From Veillonella sp. (lineage in GTDB: Bacteria; Bacillota_C; Negativicutes; Veillonellales; Veillonellaceae): a DNA stretch of 32,773 bases. The stretch is from positions 1-32,773 of the forward strand of contig JAGZGB010000011.1 of the NCBI GenBank assembly GCA_018367495.1, given 5' to 3'. Of the stretch, positions 16,497 to 24,566 are shown in pieces (within the stretch, counting starts at the first letter, position 1; every line of letters begins with the position of its first letter). Below the pieces are notes generated by a model. The model was not told the origin of the DNA and did no database searches. It saw nothing but the letters and a program-made list of their open reading frames with translations. The position numbers and the translations under genes were made by a program.

Positions 16497-16796
16497 TAGT
16501 TATTCATTATAAATAATCTTGCAATCCCTTTTAAACGGTTAATAAACTGCATTTATTAATAAAATGCATAATTAAGAAAACCACATATTTATAAGTATCT
16601 TTCTATATTAGACTTGAATTGCAACATCAACGTTGCAAAATATAGATAAATCGTTTTTATAGAATATAGAATTAGAGATCTAGTGTATTTCCTATACATT
16701 CGAGTACATCCAATTATGATTGATTAAAATGAAAACCTTAAAATTTACTTACTAACTTGAATAATTCACTACTTAAAATATAGAACAATACAAAAT
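16497..16796. other. A+T-rich stretch without genes, two perfect hairpins
   Basis: No reading frame with a ribosome site is seen. Two perfect inverted repeats stand out: TGCATTT-N7-AAATGCA (16548-16568) and TTGCAAC-N6-GTTGCAA (16619-16638). Neither is followed by a T run, so they are not terminators. The stretch may be decayed sequence or hold an RNA I cannot recognise. Confidence 0.4.
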
Positions 16797-16824
16797 AAAA
16801 AAGACTGCTTTTGCAGTCTTTTTT
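16797..16824 (-). terminator. Terminator of the phosphate permease operon
   Basis: AAAAAAGACTGC (16797-16808) pairs with GCAGTCTTTTTT (16813-16824) around TTTT. The U run is good on either strand. It lies 20 bases after the permease stop. Confidence 0.9.
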
Positions 16825-16844
16825 ATCTATATATAGTAATTATA

Positions 16845-17843
16845 TTAACCGAATAGTAAGTGACCTACTTCATAAGCAATAGCTGCTACAATACCAGATA
16901 GTGGAATTGTTACAAACCAAGCCAACACCATAGATCTTGCTACTCCCCAATTAACAGCTTTAAGACGTTTGGAAGAACCTACACCTAGTAAAGAGCCACT
17001 TACTACATGTGTAGTACTTACAGGTAAATGTAAGAAGGTTGCTGTAAAAATAGTGATAGCAGAGTTTAAATCAGCCGCAAAACCATTGATAGTTTCTAGT
17101 TTGAAAATCTTAGTCCCCATAGTGGAGATAATCTTCCAACCACCCACTGCTGTACCCATAGCCATAGCTGTAGCACAACAAAGTTTAACCCATAATGGTA
17201 CATCTAATGTATCGATAAAACCACCACTAAGTAATGTTAAGGTAATAATCCCCATCGCCTTTTGCGCATCATTAGAACCATGAGAGAAAGCCATCATGAT
17301 GGCAGACACAATTTGCATGGATCTAAATCTATCATTTAGTACGATTGGAGAAAATTTACCAAAGATAAGCAACAATACTTTCATCACAATATAGCCACCA
17401 ATCATGGCTACAATGGGAGATAAAATGAGGGATAAGAAAATCTTTATAATCCCTGCCTCATTTAAAGCATCGAACCCTACGGACCAACCTACAGCACCGA
17501 TGATACCACCGATAAGAGCGTGAGATGAAGAGCTAGGAATGCCCCAGTACCATGTAAGCAAGTTCCATGTTATAGCACCGATAAGAGCTGCTGAGATGAT
17601 AGCACTATTGATAAGAGATGCAGACATTACAATGTCTCCACCAATTGTTTTAGCAACACCTGTACTAACCATAGCACCTAAGAAATTAAGCGCCGCAGTC
17701 ATCAAAATTGCTGTTTTAGGCGCAATAGCACGTGTCGAAACAGATGTAGCAATGGCATTCGCTGTATCATGGAATCCATTGATATAGTCGAAGGCTATTG
17801 CTAAAAATACAACTAGCCATACTAAATAATGAGCATCAAGCAT
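16845..17843 (-). CDS. pit: Low-affinity inorganic phosphate permease (PiT family)
   Basis: A 332-residue membrane permease, normal for bacterial Pit. The N-terminal signature is FDYINGFHDTANAIATSV; its inverted copy is AFSHGSNDAQKAMGIITL in the second half. Both are the phosphate- and cation-binding repeats. PVSTTHVVSGSLLGVG closes the second repeat. It imports phosphate, often as a metal-phosphate complex, driven by ion gradients. The ATG lies within the last 8 bases of the PhoU-like gene, so the two are translationally coupled. Confidence 0.95.
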   Translation of the reverse strand: MLDAHYLVWLVVFLAIAFDYINGFHDTANAIATSVSTRAIAPKTAILMTAALNFLGAMVSTGVAKTIGGDIVMSASLINSAIISAALIGAITWNLLTWYWGIPSSSSHALIGGIIGAVGWSVGFDALNEAGIIKIFLSLILSPIVAMIGGYIVMKVLLLIFGKFSPIVLNDRFRSMQIVSAIMMAFSHGSNDAQKAMGIITLTLLSGGFIDTLDVPLWVKLCCATAMAMGTAVGGWKIISTMGTKIFKLETINGFAADLNSAITIFTATFLHLPVSTTHVVSGSLLGVGSSKRLKAVNWGVARSMVLAWFVTIPLSGIVAAIAYEVGHLLFG

Positions 17844-18465
17844 ATTTCAATACTACCCGGCGGAATGTACCAACCAAATCTTCACAACCATCGATTACAT
17901 CTTCCATGGCGCTAAGAATTTCCTTCCATTTGATAATTTCAATAGGATCTGTACACTCAGTGAAGAGTTTAGCCATCTCTTCATGGTAAATATTATCCGC
18001 TTCGGACTCAAGTTTCAAAACTTGGTGCACACGGCCTTCTACCTTCACATGGTCCTTTTTAAGGCTACCCATATAACCAATAGATTTATTAATATGCTTA
18101 ACGCATTTTACAACGATTTCACTCATACGAATAGCACCATCACTTGGTTTACCAACGTGGTACATAACCATTTTATCCATGATTTCTTTAATATTATCCA
18201 ATGTAGTATCCAATTGGTCGATTAGAAGCTGAATATCTTCGCGATCCATTGGGGTAATGAATGTTTTACGCAAACGTTCTACAGTTTCGGTTACTAATTC
18301 ATCGGCAGCTTTTTCCTTTGTATCAATTTCAAGAAAAGCCTCTTCTTTAGAAATTTCGCCTTTAAACACACGTTCCATCATCTCTGCGCTTTCATATGTA
18401 AGAGCAGCATGATTTTCTAAAATACTGAAAAATTTTTCTTCTTTTCCTTTTAATTTAAAAGCCAT
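17836..18465 (-). CDS. PhoU-like DUF47 protein, phosphate permease partner
   Basis: A 209-residue helical protein of the DUF47/PhoU_div family (YkaA-like). It starts MAFKLKGKEEKFFSILENHA; conserved parts include TPMDREDIQLLIDQLDTTLDNIKEIMD and the late KWKEILSAMEDVIDGCEDLVG. PhoU-like bundles bind metal through acidic residues, here the EXXXD-type clusters of those two stretches. In many bacteria these genes precede pit and modulate phosphate import; that role is inferred from family and the 8-base overlap with pit. AGGAGG is 6 bases before the ATG. Confidence 0.92.
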   Translation of the reverse strand: MAFKLKGKEEKFFSILENHAALTYESAEMMERVFKGEISKEEAFLEIDTKEKAADELVTETVERLRKTFITPMDREDIQLLIDQLDTTLDNIKEIMDKMVMYHVGKPSDGAIRMSEIVVKCVKHINKSIGYMGSLKKDHVKVEGRVHQVLKLESEADNIYHEEMAKLFTECTDPIEIIKWKEILSAMEDVIDGCEDLVGTFRRVVLKYA

Positions 18466-18512
18466 GAAGATCCTCCTGAAACAGTATTGATTGCTTCTAT
18501 AAATATAATTTA

Positions 18513-18521
18513 ATTATAGCA
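18513..18521 (-). promoter_or_regulatory. Extended -10 promoter of the DUF47-pit operon
   Basis: TGCTATAAT on the minus strand, an extended -10 box, about 50 bases before the start. No clear -35 is present, as is usual for this promoter type. Confidence 0.5.
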
Positions 18522-18665
18522 CACTAACAATAATTCCTAAACAATTTACCATTTTCTATATTCTAACCCCTATGCGTATATGGCATATATACTATTCACT
18601 AACATGAAAATGTCTACACTAAGATTATATGATAATGATAAATGATTAGATTCCCTATACAAGGC

Positions 18666-18706
18666 AAAAAGCAGATAGCTGATGAATTATCAACTATCTG
18701 CTTTTT
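18666..18706 (-). terminator. Terminator after the hydrogenase gene
   Basis: AAAAAGCAGATAG (18666-18678) pairs with CTATCTGCTTTTT (18694-18706); a short inner stem extends it after one mismatch. T runs are present on both strands. It lies about 40 bases after the hydrogenase stop. Confidence 0.85.
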
Positions 18707-18747
18707 ATAGTTTCATTATGTATTACACTATATCATTTAAGCTATAT

Positions 18748-20214
18748 TTAGCTATTAGCTTCTGCAGCTTTAGCTGCTTCTGCGGCCTTTTTCAAATTAG
18801 GCACAGATGTTGGGCATGTAGCAGGTGTACAAGCACCATTAGGCCCCAAATCTTCAGAGCGATTTATAAATGTTGTATGTAACATGTGATGTGCTTTATG
18901 GCTCATAGGTTTGCCATCGAAGAACTCAGCATATAATTTTTGAATATCTGGATTATCACAAGCAGCTTTTACTTTTACTTCCGCATCACGAGTGTACAAG
19001 GAAGCAATACGAGCTTCACGAGCTTTATCAGCCATTGGTAATTTAACGCGTGGTTGACCACCACCACCGATGCAGCCACCACGGCAAGCCATTACTTCAA
19101 TGAAATCATAATGGATGTTTTCTGCACGCATGCGTTCAATAAATTTACGCAAGTTGCCTGTACCATGAACAGCCGCCACATGTAATGTTTTGTCCCCAAT
19201 GACTACGTCTGCTTCACGAGCACCATCCATACCACGAATTGCTTCGAATGGGATCAATGTTTGAGGTGCATCTTCACCAGTTGCTAATTTGTAAGCCGCA
19301 CGCATAGCCGCTTCCATAACGCCACCAGTATTACCGAAGATGATACCACCACCAGATGCTTCCCCCATCAATGGATCAAATGTAGAATCTTCTAATTCAT
19401 CAAAGTTGATTTCTTCTGCACGTAACCATTTTGCAAGTTCACGTGTAGTAATACAGTAATCTGTATCGCGCATTTCTGGTACATCCCAGTATTCAGCAGA
19501 GGAATTCATTTCGTCACGACGAATCTCGAATTTCTTAGCTGTACAAGGTGTTACTGCAACAGCAACGATTTGTTTTGCATCAAGGCCCATTTTTTCAGCA
19601 AAATATGTTTTTTGCGTAGGCGCTTGCATTGCAATTGGACTCTTAGCTGTAGACAAGTTTGGCAAAAATTCTGGATAAAATGTTTCAGCAAACTTAACCC
19701 AAGCAGGACAGCAAGATGTGAATTGAGGCAATACCGCATCACTATTGATAACGCGTTCCAACAATTCAGATGCTTCCTCCATGATAGTCATGTCAGCACC
19801 AAAGTTTGTATCTAAAATATAGTCGCCACCCAATTTACGAAGAGCAGCAACCATTTTACATTCTACGAATGTACCCGCATCAAGACCGAACTCTTCACCT
19901 AAGCCAACACGTACAGCAGGTGCAGTTTGGAAAACGACGATTTTATTAGGGTCAGCAATAGCTGCTTTTACTTCATCAATTTCAGAGCGTTCATTAATGG
20001 AATCAAATGGACAAATAGATGCACATTGACCGCAATGAATACAAATTGGATGATCCCCATTAGTTGTTAAGTCATAATAATCAAATACACCCATATCTAC
20101 AGCACAAGCTTTACGACATAAGGAGCAGTTTTTACATTTAGACAAATCTTGTACTAATGCAATATTTCCGTCTTCAATTGGTACGCGACGGTCTAAAAAT
20201 TGGTACTTACTCAT
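18748..20214 (-). CDS. hydA: [FeFe] hydrogenase, two-ferredoxin-cluster (M2) type
   Basis: A 488-residue iron-only hydrogenase, reversibly reducing protons with ferredoxin or NAD(P)H-linked electrons. The N terminus has two [4Fe-4S] motifs: Cys27, 30, 33, 37 and Cys58, 61, 64, 68. The H-cluster blocks are TSCCPAW (near 166), TPCTAKKFE (near 222) and ACRGGCIGGGGQPR (near 377). The C-terminal part (LHTTFINRS) is the small-subunit region, then an unusual Ala/Lys-rich tail with CTPATCP before it. The usual Met of the second block (MPC) is Thr here. No [2Fe-2S] domain and no partner diaphorase gene is adjacent, so it may work alone or with distant HydB/C. Disposal of electrons from lactate or pyruvate fermentation is the likely role, by inference. 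Confidence 0.93.
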   Translation of the reverse strand: MSKYQFLDRRVPIEDGNIALVQDLSKCKNCSLCRKACAVDMGVFDYYDLTTNGDHPICIHCGQCASICPFDSINERSEIDEVKAAIADPNKIVVFQTAPAVRVGLGEEFGLDAGTFVECKMVAALRKLGGDYILDTNFGADMTIMEEASELLERVINSDAVLPQFTSCCPAWVKFAETFYPEFLPNLSTAKSPIAMQAPTQKTYFAEKMGLDAKQIVAVAVTPCTAKKFEIRRDEMNSSAEYWDVPEMRDTDYCITTRELAKWLRAEEINFDELEDSTFDPLMGEASGGGIIFGNTGGVMEAAMRAAYKLATGEDAPQTLIPFEAIRGMDGAREADVVIGDKTLHVAAVHGTGNLRKFIERMRAENIHYDFIEVMACRGGCIGGGGQPRVKLPMADKAREARIASLYTRDAEVKVKAACDNPDIQKLYAEFFDGKPMSHKAHHMLHTTFINRSEDLGPNGACTPATCPTSVPNLKKAAEAAKAAEANS

Positions 20215-20232
20215 AAGTTCCTCCTACTTAGG

Positions 20233-20249
20233 TAACGTTGTTATCGTTA
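20233..20249. promoter_or_regulatory. Inverted repeat in the hydrogenase leader
   Basis: TAACG-N7-CGTTA lies just downstream of the expected transcript start of hydA. Its position would suit a repressor. No known regulator motif is recognised. Confidence 0.35.
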
Positions 20250-20258
20250 ATCGTAGAA

Positions 20259-20287
20259 ATTATACTATACATTGTGACTTTTATCAA
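20259..20287 (-). promoter_or_regulatory. Promoter of the hydrogenase gene
   Basis: TTGATA (20282-20287) and TATAAT (20259-20264) on the minus strand, spacer exactly 17. This is among the best promoters in the window and fits a highly expressed gene. Confidence 0.75.
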
Positions 20288-20347
20288 TAAATTTACATGC
20301 AATTCCTTTGCATAGCAGATATTAAAAAATAGTATGATACAGGGGGG

Positions 20348-22363
20348 TTATAGACGTTCTTCCAATTCCATCCACCGCTCTGTGAGTGCATCTATTTGGG
20401 ACTGAGTCTCTTCTCGCTCAGACATCAAAGATTGCATCTTCTCATAATCCGTAGCAACTTGGCTAATCATGACATCAAGGCCTTTCACTAAATGCTCTAA
20501 CTTAGGCAATTCATCCATGATTTTTGCATACTCCGCCGCTTCTGCTTTATTGAGGCCTTTTTTTGGTGTGCCTTTGAAAGTATCAATCCCATCATTATCT
20601 ACTTTAGTAATATCGTCTGATACAGATTCCATATCAGACTGATACTGTGTAGAATCAACTTCTTCAACTATGACCTCTTTAGAGTTATCATTAGTATTAG
20701 CTCTAGAATCAGCATTCGTATTTACTATATAGAAAGGTCGTTTACCGATTGAACTTTCATCAAGAGCATCCTTATAATCCGAATAGGAGCCGTGAACAAT
20801 TTCAATTTGACCATCACCACTAAAAACAAAGAGTTTGTCCACAACACGGTCTAAGAAGTAACGATCATGACATACGGTGATTATGACACCACTAAAGGAA
20901 TCAAGGAAGTCCTCCAAGACCTCTAATGTAGGAATATCTAAATCATTTGTCGGTTCGTCTAGCAACAATACATTAGGCGCACTCATGAGTAATTTTAAGA
21001 GATACAAACGACGACGCTCACCACCGGACAATTTACGAATAGGCACACCATGAAGCTCTGGAGTAAAGAGGAACCGCTCAAGAATCTGCCCAGCACTCAA
21101 GGTAGAGCCATCGCCAAGAACCATATAGGAATGGTCCTCCCGAATGTAATCAAGAACACGCATATCTTCATCAAATTCTGGTAACTCTTGTTTGAAATGA
21201 GCTATGCGAACCGTCTCACCTTTACCAATAGTACCGTTAGTAGGCTCATAGATGCCATCAAGGATATTCATAAATGTAGACTTACCAACTCCATTAGGAC
21301 CTACGATACCAATACGATCATGACGCACCACGTGATAGGTAAAATCCTTAATCATAGGTCTCTCGCCAAAGTAGAATGCTAAATGTTCAATATCAAAGAT
21401 GGTTTTCCCTAACCGTGTTTTTAAGGAGATTGGGTCCATTTGGTCGGGGCGCCGACTTTTCTCCATATTCTTGAGTTTTTCATACCGATCTAGACGAGCC
21501 TTTTGTTTGGTGGTTCTCGCCAATGCACCACGGCGTACCCATTCGATTTCTCGTTTTAAAAACTGGCGACGCTTTTCTTCTGTAGCGGCTTCACGAGCCT
21601 CGCGCTCCGCTTTTAATGCGATGAACTCTTCATAATTACCATCGTATTGATACATACGTCGATTAGATAATTCTAAAATCCCATTACATACAGAATCAAG
21701 GAAATATCTATCATGAGTACTGATTAAAAGGCCACCTTGACGAGCACTTAAATAGGACTCAAGCCAATCGATACTATCCTCATCTAAATGGTTGGTCGGT
21801 TCATCTAACAACAATAAATCGCATGGATATAACAAGGCCTGTCCCAGTGCTAAACGGCGCTTTTGACCACCTGATAATAAGGCTACCTTTTGCTCCACAT
21901 CAGGGAATCCTAATTTAGATAGAATGATACGCGCCTCTTGCTCCACTTGCCACCCATCTTGTTGATCCATTCGCTCCAAAGCATTCATATAGTTCTTGGA
22001 GATTTTGGCATCATCACCACCAGACTCCTGCATTTGACGATATTCACGGCTAATCCTTTCAAAGTCCTTAACCATCTGTAACCGTGGATGGTCCCCATCG
22101 AGTACAGCTTCTAACAAGGTTGACTCCGCATTAAAATCAGGGGTTTGCGCCAAGTAATGAATACTCGCTTTCCCATTGCGCTCTATAGTTCCCTTATCGG
22201 CTTCCATTTGACCCGCTAAGATTTTTAAAAAAGTAGACTTACCGGTCCCATTGATTCCCACAAGACCTAGCCGTTTTTCGGTGGTAAAAGTAATATTTAC
22301 ATCCTTAAAAAGCAGTCGTGTGCCATATGATTTTTCTATATTTTGTAAACTAATAACGTTCAT
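20348..22363 (-). CDS. uup: ABC-F ATPase, Uup type
   Basis: A 671-residue soluble protein with two ABC domains and no membrane segment. Walker A1 is GINGTGKST (near 35) with signature LSGGQKRRLAL; Walker A2 is GPNGVGKST (near 357) with LSGGERRRLYL. Both Walker B strands read LLLLDEPTN. The linker FLKREIEWVRRGALARTTKQKAR between them is the P-site tRNA interaction motif as seen in Uup. A long acidic insert and a C-terminal coiled coil (about 590-671) complete the Uup layout. ABC-F proteins act on ribosomes; Uup also limits transposon excision in E. coli. Resistance-type ABC-F is less likely given the coiled coil. Confidence 0.88.
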   Translation of the reverse strand: MNVISLQNIEKSYGTRLLFKDVNITFTTEKRLGLVGINGTGKSTFLKILAGQMEADKGTIERNGKASIHYLAQTPDFNAESTLLEAVLDGDHPRLQMVKDFERISREYRQMQESGGDDAKISKNYMNALERMDQQDGWQVEQEARIILSKLGFPDVEQKVALLSGGQKRRLALGQALLYPCDLLLLDEPTNHLDEDSIDWLESYLSARQGGLLISTHDRYFLDSVCNGILELSNRRMYQYDGNYEEFIALKAEREAREAATEEKRRQFLKREIEWVRRGALARTTKQKARLDRYEKLKNMEKSRRPDQMDPISLKTRLGKTIFDIEHLAFYFGERPMIKDFTYHVVRHDRIGIVGPNGVGKSTFMNILDGIYEPTNGTIGKGETVRIAHFKQELPEFDEDMRVLDYIREDHSYMVLGDGSTLSAGQILERFLFTPELHGVPIRKLSGGERRRLYLLKLLMSAPNVLLLDEPTNDLDIPTLEVLEDFLDSFSGVIITVCHDRYFLDRVVDKLFVFSGDGQIEIVHGSYSDYKDALDESSIGKRPFYIVNTNADSRANTNDNSKEVIVEEVDSTQYQSDMESVSDDITKVDNDGIDTFKGTPKKGLNKAEAAEYAKIMDELPKLEHLVKGLDVMISQVATDYEKMQSLMSEREETQSQIDALTERWMELEERL

Positions 22364-22394
22364 TGTATGCTCCTATTATGTCATTCTGTTATTT

Positions 22395-22400
22395 ATTATA
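22395..22400 (-). promoter_or_regulatory. Candidate -10 box for uup
   Basis: TATAAT on the minus strand, about 30 bases before the uup start. Its -35 region overlaps the TTGACA of the divergent promoter, so the two may compete. Confidence 0.4.
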
Positions 22401-22413
22401 CTACACATTACCA

Positions 22414-22443
22414 TTGACAGTAACAGGTCCTCCTCAGTAGAAT
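22414..22443 (+). promoter_or_regulatory. Promoter of the acidic 106-residue gene
   Basis: A consensus TTGACA (22414-22419) and TAGAAT (22438-22443) with an 18-base spacer. GAGGAGG follows about 25 bases later. Confidence 0.65.
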
Positions 22444-22477
22444 AAACGTAACATTATATATTCATGAGGAGGTCCAC

Positions 22478-22798
22478 ATGGCAGCAGATATCGTTTTAGA
22501 CTTTTATGAAACTATCAACTTTGAACTTATCGATATCGATGGGTATGACACATTATTTACTGAGCTCTTGGAAGATGGCACCTATGCGACTGTGTCCGAT
22601 GACGATGGTCATCTGCCGGAAGATTTAGAAACACCAATTGTATTCAACGTATACGACGATAACGACTCCTTCCAATGGAGTGTGACCCTAGATGATTCTT
22701 ACCAATTAAAAGACTTGTTAGACAGTGCCGAAAGTACAAATACATTCTTAGAAACACTTCAAAAAATTCGACAAGAACATATTGAACAGTACCAGTAA
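22478..22798 (+). CDS. Very acidic conserved-hypothetical protein, 106 residues
   Basis: I do not recognise this family. The product has 27 Asp and Glu against 3 Lys and Arg, a net charge near -24. It starts MAADIVLDFYETINFELID and reads like alternating short strands in the first 75 residues, then a helix ending in IRQEHIEQYQ. No signal peptide, Cys or metal motif is seen. A good promoter, GAGGAGGT ribosome site and strong terminator frame it as a single-gene unit. Divergence from uup may reflect shared control, but nothing shows a shared job. Such charge could suit binding to a basic partner or nucleic acid mimicry; this is speculation. Confidence 0.75.
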   Translation: MAADIVLDFYETINFELIDIDGYDTLFTELLEDGTYATVSDDDGHLPEDLETPIVFNVYDDNDSFQWSVTLDDSYQLKDLLDSAESTNTFLETLQKIRQEHIEQYQ

Positions 22799-22801
22799 CA
22801 C

Positions 22802-22834
22802 AAAAGCGATGACCTTATACAGGTCATCGCTTTT
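22802..22834 (+). terminator. Terminator after the acidic gene
   Basis: AAAAGCGATGACCT (22802-22815) pairs perfectly with AGGTCATCGCTTTT (22821-22834) around TATAC. It may also stop the convergent glycosyltransferase message. The stretch 22835-22978 shows nothing else. Confidence 0.88.
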
Positions 22835-22978
22835 ATAGTTTTACGATAGAACATATATTATGCTTTAAATATATAAACGCTACGGCATATAGACATTAAC
22901 TATATACACATATAGATGTTACTATCTCATTATTCAGTTAATATTAACCTATTAATATAAACAAAAGATATTAGACTA

Positions 22979-24133
22979 TTAACTAATGGATTCCTCTACC
23001 TTCACGACTTCTACTGGCGTCTCAGCATCTAATATGTCTATAAGACTATTTACGATATTAGCAGCACCATCCACATGCCATTCACGAGCACGTTCAGACA
23101 TCTGTTGAAGTCGTGGAGAATTAATTAGAAGCGCCGTCACAACGTCCTCCAAGTTATGAATATCACGGGCCCAACGAGCACAGCCACGTTGTTCTAATAG
23201 CTCCGCATTAGCCTCTTCTTGCCCTGGTATAGCATTAAAGAATACCATAGGCAAACCAATTGTAACCGCCTCCATACATGTTAATGCACCAGGCTTCGTC
23301 ACAAGCAAAGAAGACGATTTCATAAGCTCGGAAATATTCGTAGTATATCCGTACACAATTGTCTTAGTACGCATAGATTCACTAAGAGTAACTAAAGATT
23401 CATATAGAGACGTATTTTGACCAGCTACAACTGTAATCTCATCAATACCATTTACTTCATCTAAATGTTTTAATGCCGTTTCTAGAGAACCTAAACCAAG
23501 ACCACCGCCCATAACAAGTACTTTTACAGGTTCCTCTAAGCTATAGTCTTCAATAGCATCACGGAAGAAAGCACGACGCACAGGAATACCAGATACATAG
23601 ATACGAGATGCATCGATACCAGACGCCACCATTTCATCCACCATCGATTCGGTGGCTACATAGTATGTATCAATTTGTGGATAAAGCCAAAATTGATGAC
23701 TACTAAAGTCCGTCATGATAGCCACTAAAGGTACATCGATATGCCCTTGACGTTTTAATATAGACGCTGCACCGCAAGGAAATGGATGAGTAAATACCAT
23801 TACATCTGGTTCTTCTTGTTGCACCAACTTAAGCATACGGCTTTTCAACAGGTATGATAATGCAGTTTGCATAATCGTACCTCGTTTTTCCCCTTTTGAT
23901 ACGCGATAAATCATATCATATAACATAGGAAATACATCAATCATCTTGATATATGTACCCTTGATCAAATGCTCGACAGACATGGTTTCTGTATCAAGAA
24001 AGTCCACATGTGTAATTGAGGCTTGTGGTTCTTTCTCTTTCCAATATTCTTCTATGGCTCTGGCGGCCTGCATATGTCCCGTTCCAATAGAAGCGGACAC
24101 GATGAGAACCTTCCGTGATCTTTCGTTATTCAT
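22979..24133 (-). CDS. Glycosyltransferase, MGDG synthase / UgtP-like family
   Basis: A 384-residue GT28-type glycosyltransferase. The N-terminal domain starts VLIVSASIGTGHMQAARAI, the MGDG-synthase acceptor motif, and the C-terminal half has VLVMGGGLGLGS, then KPGALTCMEAVTIGLPMVFF and PGQEEANAELL, the nucleotide-sugar site. The family moves glucose or galactose from UDP-sugar onto diacylglycerol at the inner membrane face; the true sugar and acceptor here are not known. It appears to be monocistronic, using a promoter that overlaps the hup terminator, with AAAGGG before the ATG. Confidence 0.87.
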   Translation of the reverse strand: MNNERSRKVLIVSASIGTGHMQAARAIEEYWKEKEPQASITHVDFLDTETMSVEHLIKGTYIKMIDVFPMLYDMIYRVSKGEKRGTIMQTALSYLLKSRMLKLVQQEEPDVMVFTHPFPCGAASILKRQGHIDVPLVAIMTDFSSHQFWLYPQIDTYYVATESMVDEMVASGIDASRIYVSGIPVRRAFFRDAIEDYSLEEPVKVLVMGGGLGLGSLETALKHLDEVNGIDEITVVAGQNTSLYESLVTLSESMRTKTIVYGYTTNISELMKSSSLLVTKPGALTCMEAVTIGLPMVFFNAIPGQEEANAELLEQRGCARWARDIHNLEDVVTALLINSPRLQQMSERAREWHVDGAANIVNSLIDILDAETPVEVVKVEESIS

Positions 24134-24153
24134 AGTACACCCTTTCTCTGTGC

Positions 24154-24162
24154 ATTATACCA
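24154..24162 (-). promoter_or_regulatory. Extended -10 promoter of the glycosyltransferase gene
   Basis: TGGTATAAT on the minus strand; the -35 position falls in the T run of the hup terminator. The leader would be only about 14 bases. Confidence 0.5.
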
Positions 24163-24171
24163 TAAATAGAC

Positions 24172-24200
24172 GAAAAAAAGAGACCTCGAAAGGCCTCTTT
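24172..24200 (-). terminator. Terminator after hup
   Basis: AAAGAG-A-CCT and AGG-C-CTCTTT pair around CGAA with one mismatch; a run of seven T follows on the minus strand. It ends the mfd-to-hup series. Confidence 0.85.
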
Positions 24201-24215
24201 ACAATCCATTAGGGA

Positions 24216-24515
24216 TTATTTTTTACGTTTTTTAGCTTTTGCAGCATTAACTTGTTCTTTCAAACCTTTACCAGCTTTGAATGCAGGGGATTTGGAAGCT
24301 GCAATAGTGATAGTTTTACCGTTTTGTGGGTTACGGCCTTCACGAGCTGCGCGTTCACGAACTTCGAAAGTACCGAAGCCGATAACTTGTACTTTACCGC
24401 CAGCAGCTAATTCTTCAGCAACTGTGTCAAATACAGCTTTTACCGCTTTTTCAGCGTCTTTTTTAGTTAATTCAGTTTTTTGTGCAACACTTGCGATTAA
24501 TTCTGTTTTGTTCAT
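24216..24515 (-). CDS. hup: HU-type DNA-binding protein
   Basis: A 99-residue histone-like HU. It starts [25 protein letters not shown] and has [21 protein letters not shown], the strand-arm region with the DNA-bending RNPQ tip, then [12 protein letters not shown]. The last residues form a Lys-rich tail (KAKKRKK) about nine longer than usual. HU packages and bends DNA as a homodimer. AAGGAGG is before the ATG. It follows mazG by 51 bases and has a probable promoter of its own in that gap, though I cannot place both boxes well. Confidence 0.96.
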   Translation of the reverse strand: MNKTELIASVAQKTELTKKDAEKAVKAVFDTVAEELAAGGKVQVIGFGTFEVRERAAREGRNPQNGKTITIAASKSPAFKAGKGLKEQVNAAKAKKRKK

Positions 24516-24566
24516 GACAGAACCTCCTTAAAAATACTATACCTAAGAAGCATGCAAACCTCTAGG

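Noticed and set aside
18631..18650. GATAATGATAAATGATTAG as a Fur box
   Set aside because: Only the left half matches the Fur consensus, and it lies over 100 bases upstream of the DUF47 promoter.
20297..20313. Hairpin ATGCAA-N5-TTGCAT as terminator of uup
   Set aside because: No T run follows on the minus strand; kept instead as a possible regulatory site.
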